A stretch of 64,000 bases of DNA from contig JAPTYO010000002.1 of the NCBI GenBank assembly GCA_036873135.1, forward strand, positions 21,106,452-21,170,451, written 5' to 3'. The position numbers and the translations under genes were made by a program. The notes below the pieces were generated by a model. It was not told where the DNA came from and made no database searches. It worked only from the letters and a program-made list of their open reading frames with translations. Shown one piece after another: positions 41,276 through 53,660 of the stretch. Position 1 is the stretch's first letter; each line of letters starts with the position of its first letter. The DNA comes from Clarkia xantiana subsp. parviflora (lineage: Eukaryota > Streptophyta > Magnoliopsida > Myrtales > Onagraceae).

Positions 41276-44110
41276 TGAAACGCGTACAAAATATATAAAA
41301 CTCTTGTTTTAGTTTAGGGTTTAATTTTCATTTTTTCCCATAGTAAATTAATTTATCTCGCCTCCCCTTAGGAAAAAAATTACTCATTTATTTAGTAATA
41401 ATCGCATTACTAAATTAATTGGTTATTTTTCTGAGCGTTACTAACTAAATAGTTAGTTACCCGCACATTACTAACTAAATTAGTTACTTTTTCGCGCGTT
41501 ACTTACTAAACAATTACTTTCCCTGCTAATTGCTGGATAACAAATGTTCAGGTAAAAATATATACAACTCTTATTTTATTTTAGGGTTTAATTTTCACTG
41601 TCGCTCTTAGTAAACTAATTTATCTTGCATCCCCCTTAGGAAAAATGACTTATTTATTTAAGACAAATTTGCATAGTCAACACACATTAACTTGAGAGAG
41701 TTCAAGTGAACATTATTATATGTGTAATTCAACATTGGTGGATCTACAACATTATGAAATAATTTGACTCTAGCGAGTCTATTATAATCTATCATATAGT
41801 ATGATTGTTAATTGTTCCATTGTCATATTTAGTAATCGCATTAATAACTAATTAGTTATTTTCCACGCATGAAATAGTTATTTACACACACATTACTAAC
41901 TAAATTAGTCCACGCATTTCTGACTAAACAATTACTTTCCCACACTAATTGCAGAATAACAATATTCGCGTACAAATATACAAAAACTCTTGTTTTAGTT
42001 TAGGGTTTAATTTTCATTTTTACCCTTTAGTAAATTAATTTACCTCGCCTCCCTTAGGGAAAAAAATATGACTCATTTATTTTGTTAGGAGATAAAATTG
42101 GGGAGCGAGCCCAGGCCCACTACATAAGCTCAGTGAGGTTCCATACTAAAACCAATTGGTAATAGTAGGAGTAGCCCACCAAGCTTATATAGTGTTCCAA
42201 CTCTTCAAATCTAACCGATGTGGTACACTTGACTCACATGTACACTTAACAATCTCCCCCTTACATGTGAGTCCACCGTAGCTCCCCATTAACCAGGAAT
42301 CTACCCACATCAAAACTCCCCCTTAACCGGAAGTCCACGGCACCAAACTGTGGAATTTTCAAACCAGCCCCCCGAACGACCACGTCATGCACCGAGCCAG
42401 AGCACACTCGAAACAGCATGTACCACGTGTCGCCGCCCTACACCGGGACTCACCACTTTGGGCCTTCCCCGACTTCCTGGACCGAGTCACCGGCTCTGAT
42501 ACCATTTGTTAGGAGATAAAATTGGGGAGCGAGCCCAGGCCCACTACATAAGCCCAGTGAGGTTCCATACTAAAACCAATTGGCCCACCAAGCTTATATA
42601 GTGTTCCAACTCTTCAAATCTAACCGATGTGGTACACTTGACTCACATGTACACTTAACATATTTAAGACAAAATTGCATAGTCAATAAACATTAACTGA
42701 AGAGAGTTCTGTGAGCATTATTGGATGTGTAATTCAACATCTGAAATTTTAGAGAAATAATTTAACTCTAGCAAGGTTATTATAATCTATCATATAGTAT
42801 GATATAACCACATTACTAACCAATTAATTATTTTTCCGTGTGTTACTAACTAAATAGTTACTTACTTGCATTACTAACTAAATTAGTTACTTTCCTACGC
42901 GTTACTGACTAAACAGTTACTCTCTCATGCTGATTGCGGGATAATAAATGTTCGCGTAAAGATATATACAACTCTTGTTTTTAGATCATGGTTTAATTTT
43001 CATTTCCGCACCTTAATAAACTAATTATTTCGCATCCCTTAGAAAAAATGACTCATTTATTTAAGTCAAAATTGCATGATCAACAAACATTAACCAAAGA
43101 GAGTTCATGTTAGCATAATTAGATGTGTAAGTAATACAACACTGGAGGACCTACAATATTAGGAAAATAATTTGATTCTATCAAAACTATTATAATCTAT
43201 CGTATAGTATGATTGTTAAATATTTGATTATAATATTTAGTGATCTTATTATTACTAACTAAATTAGTTATTTTCACGTGTTACTAACTAAACAGTTACT
43301 TATCGAGCATTACTAACTAAATTAGTTACTTTCCCACATATTACTGACTAAATAGTTACTTTCACGCGTCTATTCCCAGATAACAATTGTTCGTGTAAAA
43401 TATATACGACTCTTGTTTTTAGTTTTAGTGTTTAATTTTTATTTTCGCACGTTAATGAAATAATTTATCTCACCTCTCCTTAAGAAAACAACTCATTTAT
43501 TTAAGAAAAAATCCAATGGTCAACGAATAGTGACCACATTGAGTTCTAAGTGGGCATCAAGGGAAATAATTTGACTCCGACGATTGTATCATAATCTACC
43601 ATGCAATTACAAAATATTTGATTATCTTCTTTGATAGTCACATTACTAATTATATATTAGTTTTTTCATGCGCATTACTAATTAAATAATTACTTTTTCG
43701 CACTAACAGTGGAATAAAAAACATTCAAGTAAAAGCAATACAACTTTATTTTTTACTTTAGGGTCTAATTTTCATTTCTTCCCCTTAATAAAACTAAATT
43801 ATACTGCTTCTCCTTAGAAAAATGACACTTTTTTTAGACAAAATTGCATGGTCAACCAACATTTAACTGTCTACAGTTCAAGTGGGCGTTATTTGCTAGA
43901 TGGGTAATTTTAAGTTTCATCCAGGAAGACCTACAACATTGTAGAAAGAATTTGACTCTAACAATGCTATCATAATCTACCATATAATATTAGTATTCAA
44001 TGTTCGATTGATATTTGGTACTTGAATTATAGCTAAATTAGTTACTTATATGTGTATTATTAACTAAAATCTAGATTGTTACTTTTCCACGCTAACAGAC
44101 ATTCAAGTAA
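41276..44110. repeat. ~0.43-kb AT-rich satellite, block C (about six diverged monomers)
   Basis: Monomer markers lie near 41,299, 41,575, 41,984, 42,970, 43,408 and 43,739. After removing the TRIM, spacings are about 276, 409, 403, 438 and 331 bp, so some monomers carry deletions. Divergence increases to the right, where GCGC motifs are lost. No coding frame is present. Confidence 0.8.
42083..42660 (-). mobile_element. TRIM (terminal-repeat retrotransposon in miniature)
   Basis: 578 bp. LTRs are at 42,083-42,251 (169 bp) and 42,507-42,660 (154 bp; lacks about 15 bp present in the other). The target duplication TATTT lies at 42,078-42,082 and 42,661-42,665. On the minus strand the primer site TGGTATCAGAGC lies at 42,504-42,493 and the polypurine tract AAGGGGGAGATT just before 42,251. 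The 255-bp interior has no coding capacity. It is inserted in a satellite monomer. Confidence 0.92.
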
Positions 44111-44140
44111 ATTAAACGTTTCATATCCAAAAAGTGAAAT

Positions 44141-44452
44141 GCTATAGGTGTAGAATTTGCGACCGAAATAAACCACGACAGTTACAGAACGTTCATTTAT
44201 AATTTTGTCGTTTTCAACTTTCATGTTTGCATATATATATATATATATAAAAGTTGTTTTCTCTCCATCCCTATTTTTTTCACTTTCTACATTTATTTTG
44301 TCGATTACCTTTCTTATCTTAGTCTCTTATTTATCATTTATTATATTTATATCTTATATTTGCAAACATCAAAATTGAAAACGGCAAGATTATTAATGAA
44401 CGTTTCCGTAACTTTCGTGGTTTATTTCGACCGTAAATTCTGCACCTATAGC
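44141..44452. mobile_element. long-TIR MITE, copy 1
   Basis: Starts GCTATAGGTGTAGAATTTGC and ends in the inverted form (...GCACCTATAGC). Arms are about 100 bp with a (TA)n run at 44,230-44,250. The target duplication is unclear because inverted similarity extends a few bases further out. The family resembles MULE MITEs by arm length. Confidence 0.75.
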
Positions 44453-44559
44453 ATTTTCCAATAAAAAAATAGTTATAGTAATAACCATATTAATTACTAA
44501 TTTATTGGGCCAATTACCTTATTTAACTCAATTATTGTCAAATTGTTAAATTTATTATA

Positions 44560-44751
44560 ATTTTCGCACAAAATCTGAGTCAATTCTAAGACAAATAAGA
44601 GAATAATTTATTTTGTATTGTTTAATTAATTAAATAAAAGATAAGATATAAATATAATAAATAATAAATAAGAGACTAAGATAAGAAAGGTAATCGATAA
44701 AATAAATGTAGAAAGTGACAAAATAGGGATGAAGAGAAAACAACTTTCTAG

Positions 44752-44783
<32 letters not shown>

Positions 44784-44870
44784 AACATTAAAGTTGAAAA
44801 CGTAAAAATTATAAATGAATGTTATGTAATTGTCGTGGTTTATTTCGGCTGCAAATTCTACACCTATAGC
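44560..44870. mobile_element. long-TIR MITE, copy 2 (inverted relative to copy 1)
   Basis: 44,640-44,870 is the inverted counterpart of 44,141-44,370, sharing the AGAGACTAAGATAAGAAAGG block, the (TA)n run and the CACCTATAGC end. The left boundary is unresolved. No coding capacity. Confidence 0.65.
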
Positions 44871-45829
44871 ATTTCACTTTTTGTTTTCTTTTAAAAAAAG
44901 ACATGAATCATTTTCTTAAGGGGGCAAAATAGATTTTTTTTATAACCATGTAATATGGTGTAACAATTCAACGCTCTATCCATCAACAATTATGTAACAG
45001 TGCGAGTATAAATTAGTTTAGGTGTGGAGTAAGTATGCTACGGGTGCTGCCCTTCAGATGAAGCCCCTCTTAGGACCACTCCGTGGTGAAAAAAAAAAAA
45101 GATTTGTTGTATGCGGCGAAAATGGAAATTGGACCCTAAAAATAAAATGTAAGTATTTTTACCAAACTATACAATATCAAATATATCCCCATAGGCTCAC
45201 ACAATTGCATTTGTGACCCTGATTTTGACGCGAATGCATATCATTTTCGTACCGTGGTTGAAATAAAAATCGATATATAATATGTTTACGCTGACATTAC
45301 TTTTTTTTAATAGAAATAATGGTATTATTAAGGAAACCCAAAGTGTTTCTAATACGATAATATAAAAATAGCGGCTCCAGAGTATTTTGTTAACATCAAA
45401 TGCTCGCATAAATAGAGTAGTTATTAACTTAACAAAGATATCTAAAGTAAACATACTAAAAAAACAATATAGACCTTACAACAACATAAATTTCAAACAA
45501 ATGATAACAACTTGATGATAAGGATCCCGTCTGATTCAGCAAAACGGTTAAATCTATGAACAAGAACTGAAGCTCCCTCAAAGACGAATGAAGATTAGTA
45601 TATGCATGAGCAAGCATGCTACAGGTGCTGCCTTCAGATTGAGCCTCTCTTAAGACCACCCCGCGGGAAACAAAAAAATGGTAGATTTGTCCTATTAAGT
45701 GACGAAATGGAATTTGGACCCTAAAAAGAAAATGTATGTATTTTCACCAAACAACTATACAATTTCAAATATATCCTTAGAGGCTCATACAATTGCATTT
45801 GTAACCCTATTTTTATAGTAGGACAAAAT
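44871..45829. other. AT-rich intergenic DNA with a diverged direct repeat
   Basis: About 190 bp around 45,030-45,220 recurs at 45,605-45,800: TATGCTAC(G/A)GGTGCTGCC, an A-rich run, TTGGACCCTAAAAA, and CTCA(C/T)ACAATTGCATTTGT. The two copies are clearly related but diverged. Nothing else is recognised. Confidence 0.7.
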
Positions 45830-46346
45830 ACATTGATATTAATACACTATACGAAGATTGTGGTAGAAGACAAGCTGATCACAGTTGAATTCATGCATTC
45901 GGAAAATATGGTTGCAGATCCATTAACCAAACCCTTATGCAAGGATATTTTCGAAAAACACATAAAACTGATTGACTTGCGTAGGATGTAAAAGGCTTAT
46001 AATGTGTGACAGTAACATTTTAGATTTGAAGTAACTTTTGAATAAAAGAATTGCTAGTAGACTGAATGTTTTAAGATTCTGAAGGACACAGACTTCTTCA
46101 CCTTGAGCGTGTGCTGATCCCGGGTGTTGAATGAACAGCACCCGAAGTACCCTTACCACTCGGAACTCATATCCAAATTTGGGCTCAATGTTCGCTCTCA
46201 GGCGTACGAACGTAGCGCCCGAACAAAAAGGCCAAGTGACCACGTTTTTGGCATCGGTTGAGTTTGACTAAGGATATGAGCGATGAGGATGGTCAAGTGA
46301 CCAACCAGGTTGTGAATGCTTGTGCGGATGCCTTGGAGAAGTATTC
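45830..46346 (+). pseudogene. copia RNase H tail, plus strand
   Basis: 45,865-45,992 reads VVEDKLITVEFMHSENMVAD, then PLTKPL, IFEKHIKLIDLRRM and a stop, the standard end of a copia polyprotein. It is truncated on the left. The sequence to 46,346 is 3' untranslated copia sequence, continued at 49,988 after the CACTA insertion and leading to the LTR at 50,262. Confidence 0.85.
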
Positions 46347-49300
46347 CACTACAAGAAAACATGGCTACAGCAGCCGCAGAAATTTGCTGCTAAAGCTTCA
46401 AATGTCGCTGCTAAAGCTTTTAGTAGCAACAAAGTCGCTGCAAAAGTGTCGTTGGTAAAAACCCCGTGGCTAAAGGTTTTAGCAACAACAAACGACCGCC
46501 ACTACTTTTATGCCGCCACTATTTCCCTCACGTGTAACAATGCCACTAATAGGGACTTTCTGCAACAACATTATTTTGTTACTATACAGTTGATTTAGTA
46601 ATGCCTTTTTCTTATACAAAATGTAAGTTTGAGCTACCACTTATTTTGTTATATAAACTACTTTTAGTGGCGACCCACATTTGATGGAAATGTGTTGTTT
46701 ACTGGTAGCATCATTTGCTACCGTAAACTTCGTTTTGAGCATTTTTTTATGCAAATGTACGATTCAAAATTAGTCAAGAGTCAAGAAATTTCATACAAAT
46801 ATAATATATTAAGTTAAACAAATTATTCATTGTACATATAAATCAAGTGCAAATTAAAGAACTTGATATATAATGACCTAAAGCAAGTAAATGAAGACTC
46901 TTTTCATAGTGCTTCCTCCTAGTGCATCCCAGAAAAACTTTAGTAAATGAAGACTCTTTTCATAGTGCTTACTCCTAGTGCATCCCAGAACATGGATGTT
47001 CTGATCCTCCTCCAAGTGCTAATCAGCAAAAGCATATGTAATGTAATAACATGTAAAGATGGAAAATTCATCAGCAAATGCAACTTTTCTTAACCTCAAA
47101 GTTGAATTGAAAGGCGCTTTCTGTCACTTGATGGTGGTATCCATTCCAGCAGTCGAGTGACCTCACTGACCCCATCTGTAAATTGTTGCGACTAATCAAT
47201 AATAGAACATTTTATTACTGCACTGAAGTAGCTAACCATTGAACACTTTTCAACTGAATTTCATAAGTACCTTTAACCAAAACTTTTTAGGTAACACATC
47301 GCCATCCAATGCTCTCCGTGGCTCTATTTTTCTGAATTAGTCAAATTCATTTAACAAATTTCAACATTTCATTATCTAAGTAATCAACTATTTCCGTTGA
47401 TATTTAACACAAAAGACAAAAAATCGATCATTATACCTTTGAACAACTTGGAGTAAGAAATTAAGGTGCTCCTTTTCATAGTTTCTACAACAACAAAAAA
47501 AAATCATGAATTGGTTAGTAGGACTCACGAGTCCGGCATGAATCCAAAAGGGACAATAAGAATGGATTCCAAATGACGGAGAATTCAGTTTGTTCTCATA
47601 ACCTTAACTATATACAACTTTCTCACCATTTCATCTTCAATCTGCAATAATAATAATTCTTTAGACATTGATAGAAAATAAGATAACAGATAAAGTTAGA
47701 TGGTTATACCTGACTTATTTGATATCTAGAGAGAAAAAAAATACTACCTTATTTCATTTTTTTGTCATAGTAGTATTAGTATACCTTTATTTGATCCTCA
47801 AGGCTCCCTTCAGGTAGTATTCATTAATGAGAACCACATATAAAGAGCACCAAAATATCTTCGATGTAGAAGACATGAACCCTAGCAAACAAGCTATATG
47901 CAAAAAAGAAGCAAAGTATAATGATAGTAACGGTTGATAAGAAAGCATCAGATAAAGTTTTAAGGTCTAAAATTTGTATAATACAGGTAATTAGCTGTGA
48001 TGATAATTGTGGCCACGATAACAAGTTTAAGCCCACACCACAACATCAAATACTTATAAACTACTTACAAATGTAAAGAGGCAAACTCAACTAAGTCCTG
48101 ACACTATGAATCAAGATAGATTCTTTGGGGTGAATCTAGAAAAAACAGTAAGACACTAAATCCCCCAACAAACCCTTCTAATGCAACTCAAGGATACCTA
48201 GGGATTTCCTCAAGAGGATCATTATCCAGTTGAATGCAATTAATACATATGAAATTATGAACTTCAGAAAATGTGGTATGGCGGAAAAGGAAGCTCAATC
48301 AGGACATGGCCCCCTAAGAAAACGATTACAGGGAGCAGCAATCAAGACATAAGTAAAAACCAATTAGACCAAAAGAGTTCAATCGAAAAACCACTGGGAC
48401 AATTATCTGCCGTCGGAACCCTAGCTAGAGACAAGCTCCGGCTAGGCAACTCAGATCTCAAAAGCCCAGGCCAAGCAGGTAAGATACCAAAATCGCTTCG
48501 AAACGAAGTGGTAGTGAAGAGCCAGAGCTGCATCGGAGAAGAGAATGCATTCGATCTGCCTAGGATCAAAACGGCGTGCGGCGGCTGTCAACAGCTTACT
48601 GTAAGGGTGAGATTGAGATTGAGCTGAATTTGTTAACGGTGGTGGTGAGGCCCGAATGCTTATTGTCCATGTGGACTTCACCTTCAACCTCTATCTTTCT
48701 CGGAATCTCTTCTCCGTCTTTCCTCACTGTCTTTCACTTTCACCCTTTTATAATCGTGCCTTCATTTTGGGAGATGGAAGAAAGGCGTGGTGGGTCTGGA
48801 GAATGAACTATAGAGAGCCTGCCGTAGAGTCTTTGAGGTGGGAGCTCAGTTGCGCAGTTGCGCCGAAGAAGTTGAAGGGAGTGGAGGCTGTAGCTAGCGG
48901 TAGTTAAGAACCCTAGACAAAAATTAATTATTATATATTACTCATTATCGTTTCTGAAAGAGACTTCTTGCATCAGCAAATAGTCGCTGCTGAACGCCAC
49001 TTCTTGCAGCGGTAAAAAGTTGTTGCCGAATTTTTTTTTTTGCAGTGGCAAAGAGTTGTTGCTAAAAGCTACAGATTTTTGCATCATCCTTTTTCGTTGC
49101 TGAAAAGGCTTTTCGTAAAAGCTGGTAGCTGTTACTAGAAGCCTCTTTTTCCAAGTCGCTGTTGAATGTTAGTTTTGCATTAACCGGAAGAAGTTGCTGA
49201 AACTGCCTTTTGTAACAACATATTTTAGGGCCACTTAAAGTTGCTTTTAGTGGCGAAAAAAAAAGTTATTACTGTACATACTTTTTAGGGGTGCTTAAAA

Positions 49301-49987
49301 GTTGCTGCTAAAACCTACTTTTATCGTCAATTACTAGGTCGATACTAAAAACTTCTTTTAGAAGAGACTGTACTAAAAACGGCATTTTAAGTTTCCATAA
49401 TATAGAACCATGTTGTTGAGGATAAAGCAAGCATTTACTTCTCTCCAATCCGAATATTTTTCGGTCAACCCTCTCCGATCTGATTGAGAAGAAGACATAA
49501 AACTTCAATTTTTTGGGCGAACATAAGTTATGTTGCGACTTTTCATTCGTTAATTATACTTATTTATTGGTAATGGTTCTAGCAGCTGCACATTTTAGTA
49601 GCGGCAAAAGTTGATGCTGAAACCATCTTTCACCGTCAAGTATTTTGTTGTTACTAAAAGTTGCTTTTAGTGGCGACTAAAGAGCCGTCACTGCACATAC
49701 ATTTTAGGAGGTTAAAAGTCGCTACTAAAACCAACTTTCACCGACAACTACTAAAGTGCTACTGAAAACGGCTTTTAGTGGCGACTGTAAAGCCGTCACA
49801 GATACAAATAACTTTAGTTACGACTGCTTCCGCTACTGAAAGTTACTTTTTGCATCGGTGTTTTTGATGTTACAAAAGGATTTCATTACTATCACAAAAA
49901 CTTGGTCGCTGCTAAAACTTACATTTAGCATCAACCTTTAGTAGCGGAAAATTTTGTTTGCTGCTATAGTCCTGGTTTCTTGTAGTG
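46347..49987. mobile_element. non-autonomous CACTA element, 3.6 kb, with exon-like host sequence
   Basis: Termini CACTACAAGAAAAC (46,347) and inverted GGTTTCTTGTAGTG (ending 49,987), with the 3-bp target duplication TTC on both sides (46,344-46,346 and 49,988-49,990). Subterminal motifs such as TTTTAGTGGCGAC and GTCGCTGCTAAAA recur many times within about 400 bp of the left end and 1 kb of the right end, as in En/Spm elements. I recognise no TnpA/TnpD transposase. The interior (47,100-48,900) looks like captured gene sequence with introns. Confidence 0.9.
47100..47840 (-). pseudogene. putative captured gene fragment inside the CACTA element
   Basis: On the minus strand several short open segments are bordered by AG and GT: about 47,825-47,785; 47,645-47,600 (IEDEMVRKLYIVK); 47,480-47,437 (NYEKEHLNFLLQVVQR); 47,331-47,271 (KIEPRRALDGDVLPKKFWLK). 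The 47,480 and 47,331 segments join in phase (AG+A gives Arg); the others do not all agree in phase. Composition resembles real protein, but I do not recognise the family. Confidence 0.4.
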
Positions 49988-50261
49988 TTCTTTTGGGGAA
50001 ACTAGGCAATTGAATAATAATAGTTGACAAGTGGTACATCGCGACACAGAGAAGTAACATGTTGGTAATAGGTTGGGAATCAACGTTCCGCAGACGCTAC
50101 AACACTCTTAACCGATGAGTAGCACGATGTCCGTTGTGTCTGCCGGTCGCACGGAAAACCTGTATGAACAAGACGGCAACTGGATTGGATCAAAGAACAA
50201 GTATTGATGTGTCGGTCGACAACATATTAATAAACACCCTCCCATTCCGGCGAGTGGGAGC
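49988..50261 (+). other. copia 3' untranslated region and polypurine tract
   Basis: Continues copia sequence interrupted at 46,346. It ends with GCGAGTGGGAGC (50,250-50,261), a polypurine tract directly before the LTR. Confidence 0.65.
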
Positions 50262-50862
50262 TGTTGGCATTTAGAGTAAATGGCCGTCGTAATAGAGAGC
50301 TCATTAATATAAGCCCAACATGCTAAGTCTAATTTAGGGTATGACACATAAGAGATTTCGGGTCAGGCCGAAATCCCCATGGGCCATGCACGACCCAAGG
50401 GTCGGCCCAATATTAGCTATAGGTTCGGCCGAATTAATGCATAAAGTCCTAAGTGAGTTTTGCTCACCTCCTCATATAAATAGGAGGTGTTAAAGGATTT
50501 ATTGGGGTTAATCACTCTCTCTGTTTTAGTAGTCACAAAGAATTCCCCTCTCCCTTTTACATCAAGGATTCGGCCGAACCACCCTCTACACCAATTAGGT
50601 GCTGAATTGTGACAAGCAATTCACCCCGGAGATCCATCCAGCCACTAAATTGAAGAGGTTTTGCTGTATAGACCATTGCCCGTGGATTTCTCTTTAATCA
50701 GAGTTTTCGCAGGACGCCGTCCGACAGATCGTGAACTCCCTCGTTGCGTTCCTTGCTACGGATTGCATAATTGAAAAAAGTAGGTTGTGTGAAATCTTCC
50801 GCGCGTAATACGTTTACTAAGCATATACCTTTATTTATGATGATCTGTACAATTTATCCTCT
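50262..50862 (+). repeat. copia 3' LTR, plus strand
   Basis: About 600 bp starting TGTTGGCATTTAGAG, with a TATA box (TATAAATA) at 50,475-50,482. Both ends align with the minus-strand copia LTR at 5,090-5,687 (shared words such as ATCTTCCGC and GCGTAATA near the end), so it is the same family but substantially diverged. The right end is approximate. Confidence 0.75.
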
Positions 50863-50869
50863 AGAATTC

Positions 50870-51233
50870 AAAATATAATTAATATAATTTTGGACAAAAT
50901 ATGAATCAGTTACTAAGACAAATAAAAGAATAATTTATTTTGTTTTGTTTAATTAATTAATTAAAGTATAAGATATAAATATAATTGATAAATAAGAGAC
51001 TAAAACAAGAAAGATAATCAACAAAATAAATTAGAAAGTGACAAAAATAGGGATGGAGAGAAAAATAGTTCATATTTGCAAACATAAAAATTGAAAACGG
51101 CAAGATTATAAATGAACGTCTCCGTAACTGTGTGGTTTATTTCGGCCGCAAATTCTGCACCTATAGCATTTTCCTATAACCTACTATAACTGTCGTGGAT
51201 TATTTCGGCCGCAAATTATGCACCTATAGCATT
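50870..51233. mobile_element. long-TIR MITE, copy 3, with a short terminal duplication
   Basis: Shares 44,560-44,870 nearly end to end (AATAATTTATTTTGT, AGAGACTAAAACAAGAAAG, GACAAAAATAGGGATGGAGA) and ends CACCTATAGC at 51,167. The last ~60 bp (ATTTCGGCCGCAAATT...CACCTATAGC) is repeated to 51,233. Confidence 0.65.
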
Positions 51234-51733
51234 TTCCTATAGCCTATTATACTGACTTTAGATTAAATGACAACAATTAATAGAGTTAAATAAATAGTTC
51301 ACAGAAGTGGTAATATATATTGATTTTTTTAACGTAAATAAAAATTAGCAATAATTAGTTAGTTCAGTTAATTTAATGCTTAAAATCTAATAGATTTTTT
51401 TCATATTGAAATTAGCGCAAACAATTTTTATAATAATATATATATATATATTTGTGTAGAATGTCTTATTTTTTGGTAAACATTTGAGTGAGTAGTTTTA
51501 TTCACAACTGCGCTGTGGGTATATATATCTGTAATATCATAATTAAATTAATTTTTCATGTGTCATTAGATGCTCTCACGTGAAGAATTTTCATTAGATA
51601 TTGTAAAATTATCGAAGCTTCATAATTGCTGGGTTGTGAAAGTATGTTCGGCTTGCTTTATATGAATTGTTTCAGTTTGATCATCAATAATTTAAGTTTA
51701 TGATGATTAATATCTATAATTTAAATTTGACGC
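51234..51733. other. AT-rich upstream region of the PLIP-like gene
   Basis: No frame or repeat is recognised apart from a short (TA)n near 51,441. A CACGTG G-box core occurs near 51,577, which could be a promoter element. Confidence 0.5.
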
Positions 51734-53660
51734 TATTTATAAAAGTACCAAGTGCAATTGATGGAAGGTGCGAACGCGGGCCGGGCATGCATCTGAGTTT
51801 TGAAAGGTGGCGAGTCTCGATGTCCACGTGAAACAAAGAATCCGAAAAATATTCTCCCTCTCCCTCGCCTTCTCCGCCGCTCCCTCTGTTTCACCCTCTC
51901 GTGACGCGAGCCATGCGCGCCGGACTTAACAGTGTGAGAGAAGAGCCAGCCCAGCAACATTCCTGGTCTGCTCATCGTCAGAGTCACCTATTTCGCTCCG
52001 CTCCACTAGAGGATCCCCATTTCCTTTCTGCTTCTCCCTGATTCACACCCAGGCAAGACGATTCAGCAACTTTCCATGGATTGCAACTCCAATGTAGGAT
52101 TCAGAGCTTCTGAAACAACGCTTCTTCGTTGATTCATTCCGCTCCACAATTCGAGACACCGTCAGTCGGGAGTATTTAATGGTAATCAGCTTCCTCAATC
52201 GGCCTGCCTTTCTGTTGTTCGTCATCTGTATTTATCTGCATTGCTTCCTCTTACCACGCCGTGATTAGGGTTTAATTCATGTGTGATTTTCGGCCGTTGA
52301 AGTGGAGTATAAGCTTTCAAGATGCGAAATTTTCAATGGGCTACAATAATTAGGTGGGCGAGAAATGGTTTGTTGGTGAGAGTTTTCGACTTTCGTGGTG
52401 AAAAGCGAGTGGGTGAGCTGTGAGAGGCTGATTATTGTTTTCTTAAATGCCAGCCGACCACTTGCTGTACATGCAACGCGAACTGTCTTACTCTTACCTT
52501 CACGTAACAGAACATTACTCGTGTCCCTTTCTTCACTCATTTGTGAATTCATATATACACTCATCTGTCCTTCGTTCACCATTATATATTGGGGAAGGAA
52601 GAGTATTGCTGTGGTGTATCACTTAGAATCCTCCGCCTTTGTTAACAAGAATTTCATTGTAAGCAAATAGAGTTCGATCCCAGCATCCGAGGATTCCGAT
52701 GATGTTTTGAACCGTATTTGGTCACTTATTGTTGAGTAGATTTCTGATCACTGTTTAGTTTGACTTTTGGCAGGTAATGGCTGGAACAAGGAATTATCTG
52801 AGAAGATGCTGAGTTTAAAGATATAAGCTCTGAAAATAGTATACTGAACGGACTAACAGAATCGTTTTTTGATAGTAAGGTACAAGACAACACTTGTTTC
52901 TTCATTTTTTCCCCCGTCTCCTTTGCTGCTGTCTTTGCTTTCTTGCATCGGGCCTTACCTTGAAACTCATTTGCATATGATTTGAAAAGATGAAACTCAT
53001 TATTTTCAGCAAATGTAATTAGTATCGTATTAGTGTTTTCCAGAAAGGTGATCGAACCTGTGGAAAATGTTAACTAAAAGCCTCTGTCTAACATGTTCAT
53101 AGGATTAGTGGAGTCTTTAATACGCCTGAGGTTTACTTGGCGAAGCGAAAGTCCCTAGTTATGACAATAGTAATAGTGAGAATTATGATGCATGTTGAGG
53201 AAGATATGCTGCATAGATGTTCACTTGGTCTTACATTACTATGATGATTACACAACTGTACTGCTTTACCATTTGTAACCACCAGTGGGAATTCTTAAGG
53301 CCTTAACGGTCACTACAAGAGAAGATAACATAGTAAGTTAAAATTTTGAGGTACACTATGCAGCTTCCATCGAAAAGTTTGCCTTACAAAGCTAAGTACT
53401 AGATTGCACCGTTAGCAACAGAGAAATGACAAAAATTGATGTCTTGAACTTTCAACCCTGGGATTGGAACATTGCCTCGGAATTAACTACACTATATTGT
53501 TTCGGTAAAGCAAAACACCGAAAGAAGCATATTTCAGAATTAAGGAGTTCAATCCGTTAGGTAAATTGGACCTTTTCCAGAAAGCAACAACACTCTCGTT
53601 GCAAACAAGGAAGTGTATAGTCCTTATAATGTCTCATTTGTTTTTCAGGAACTCCATCCT

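Noticed and set aside
48271..48907. Overlapping frames of 75-118 codons in the CACTA interior
   Set aside because: No recognisable domain, and the frames conflict with each other; more likely leader or intron sequence of the captured fragment.
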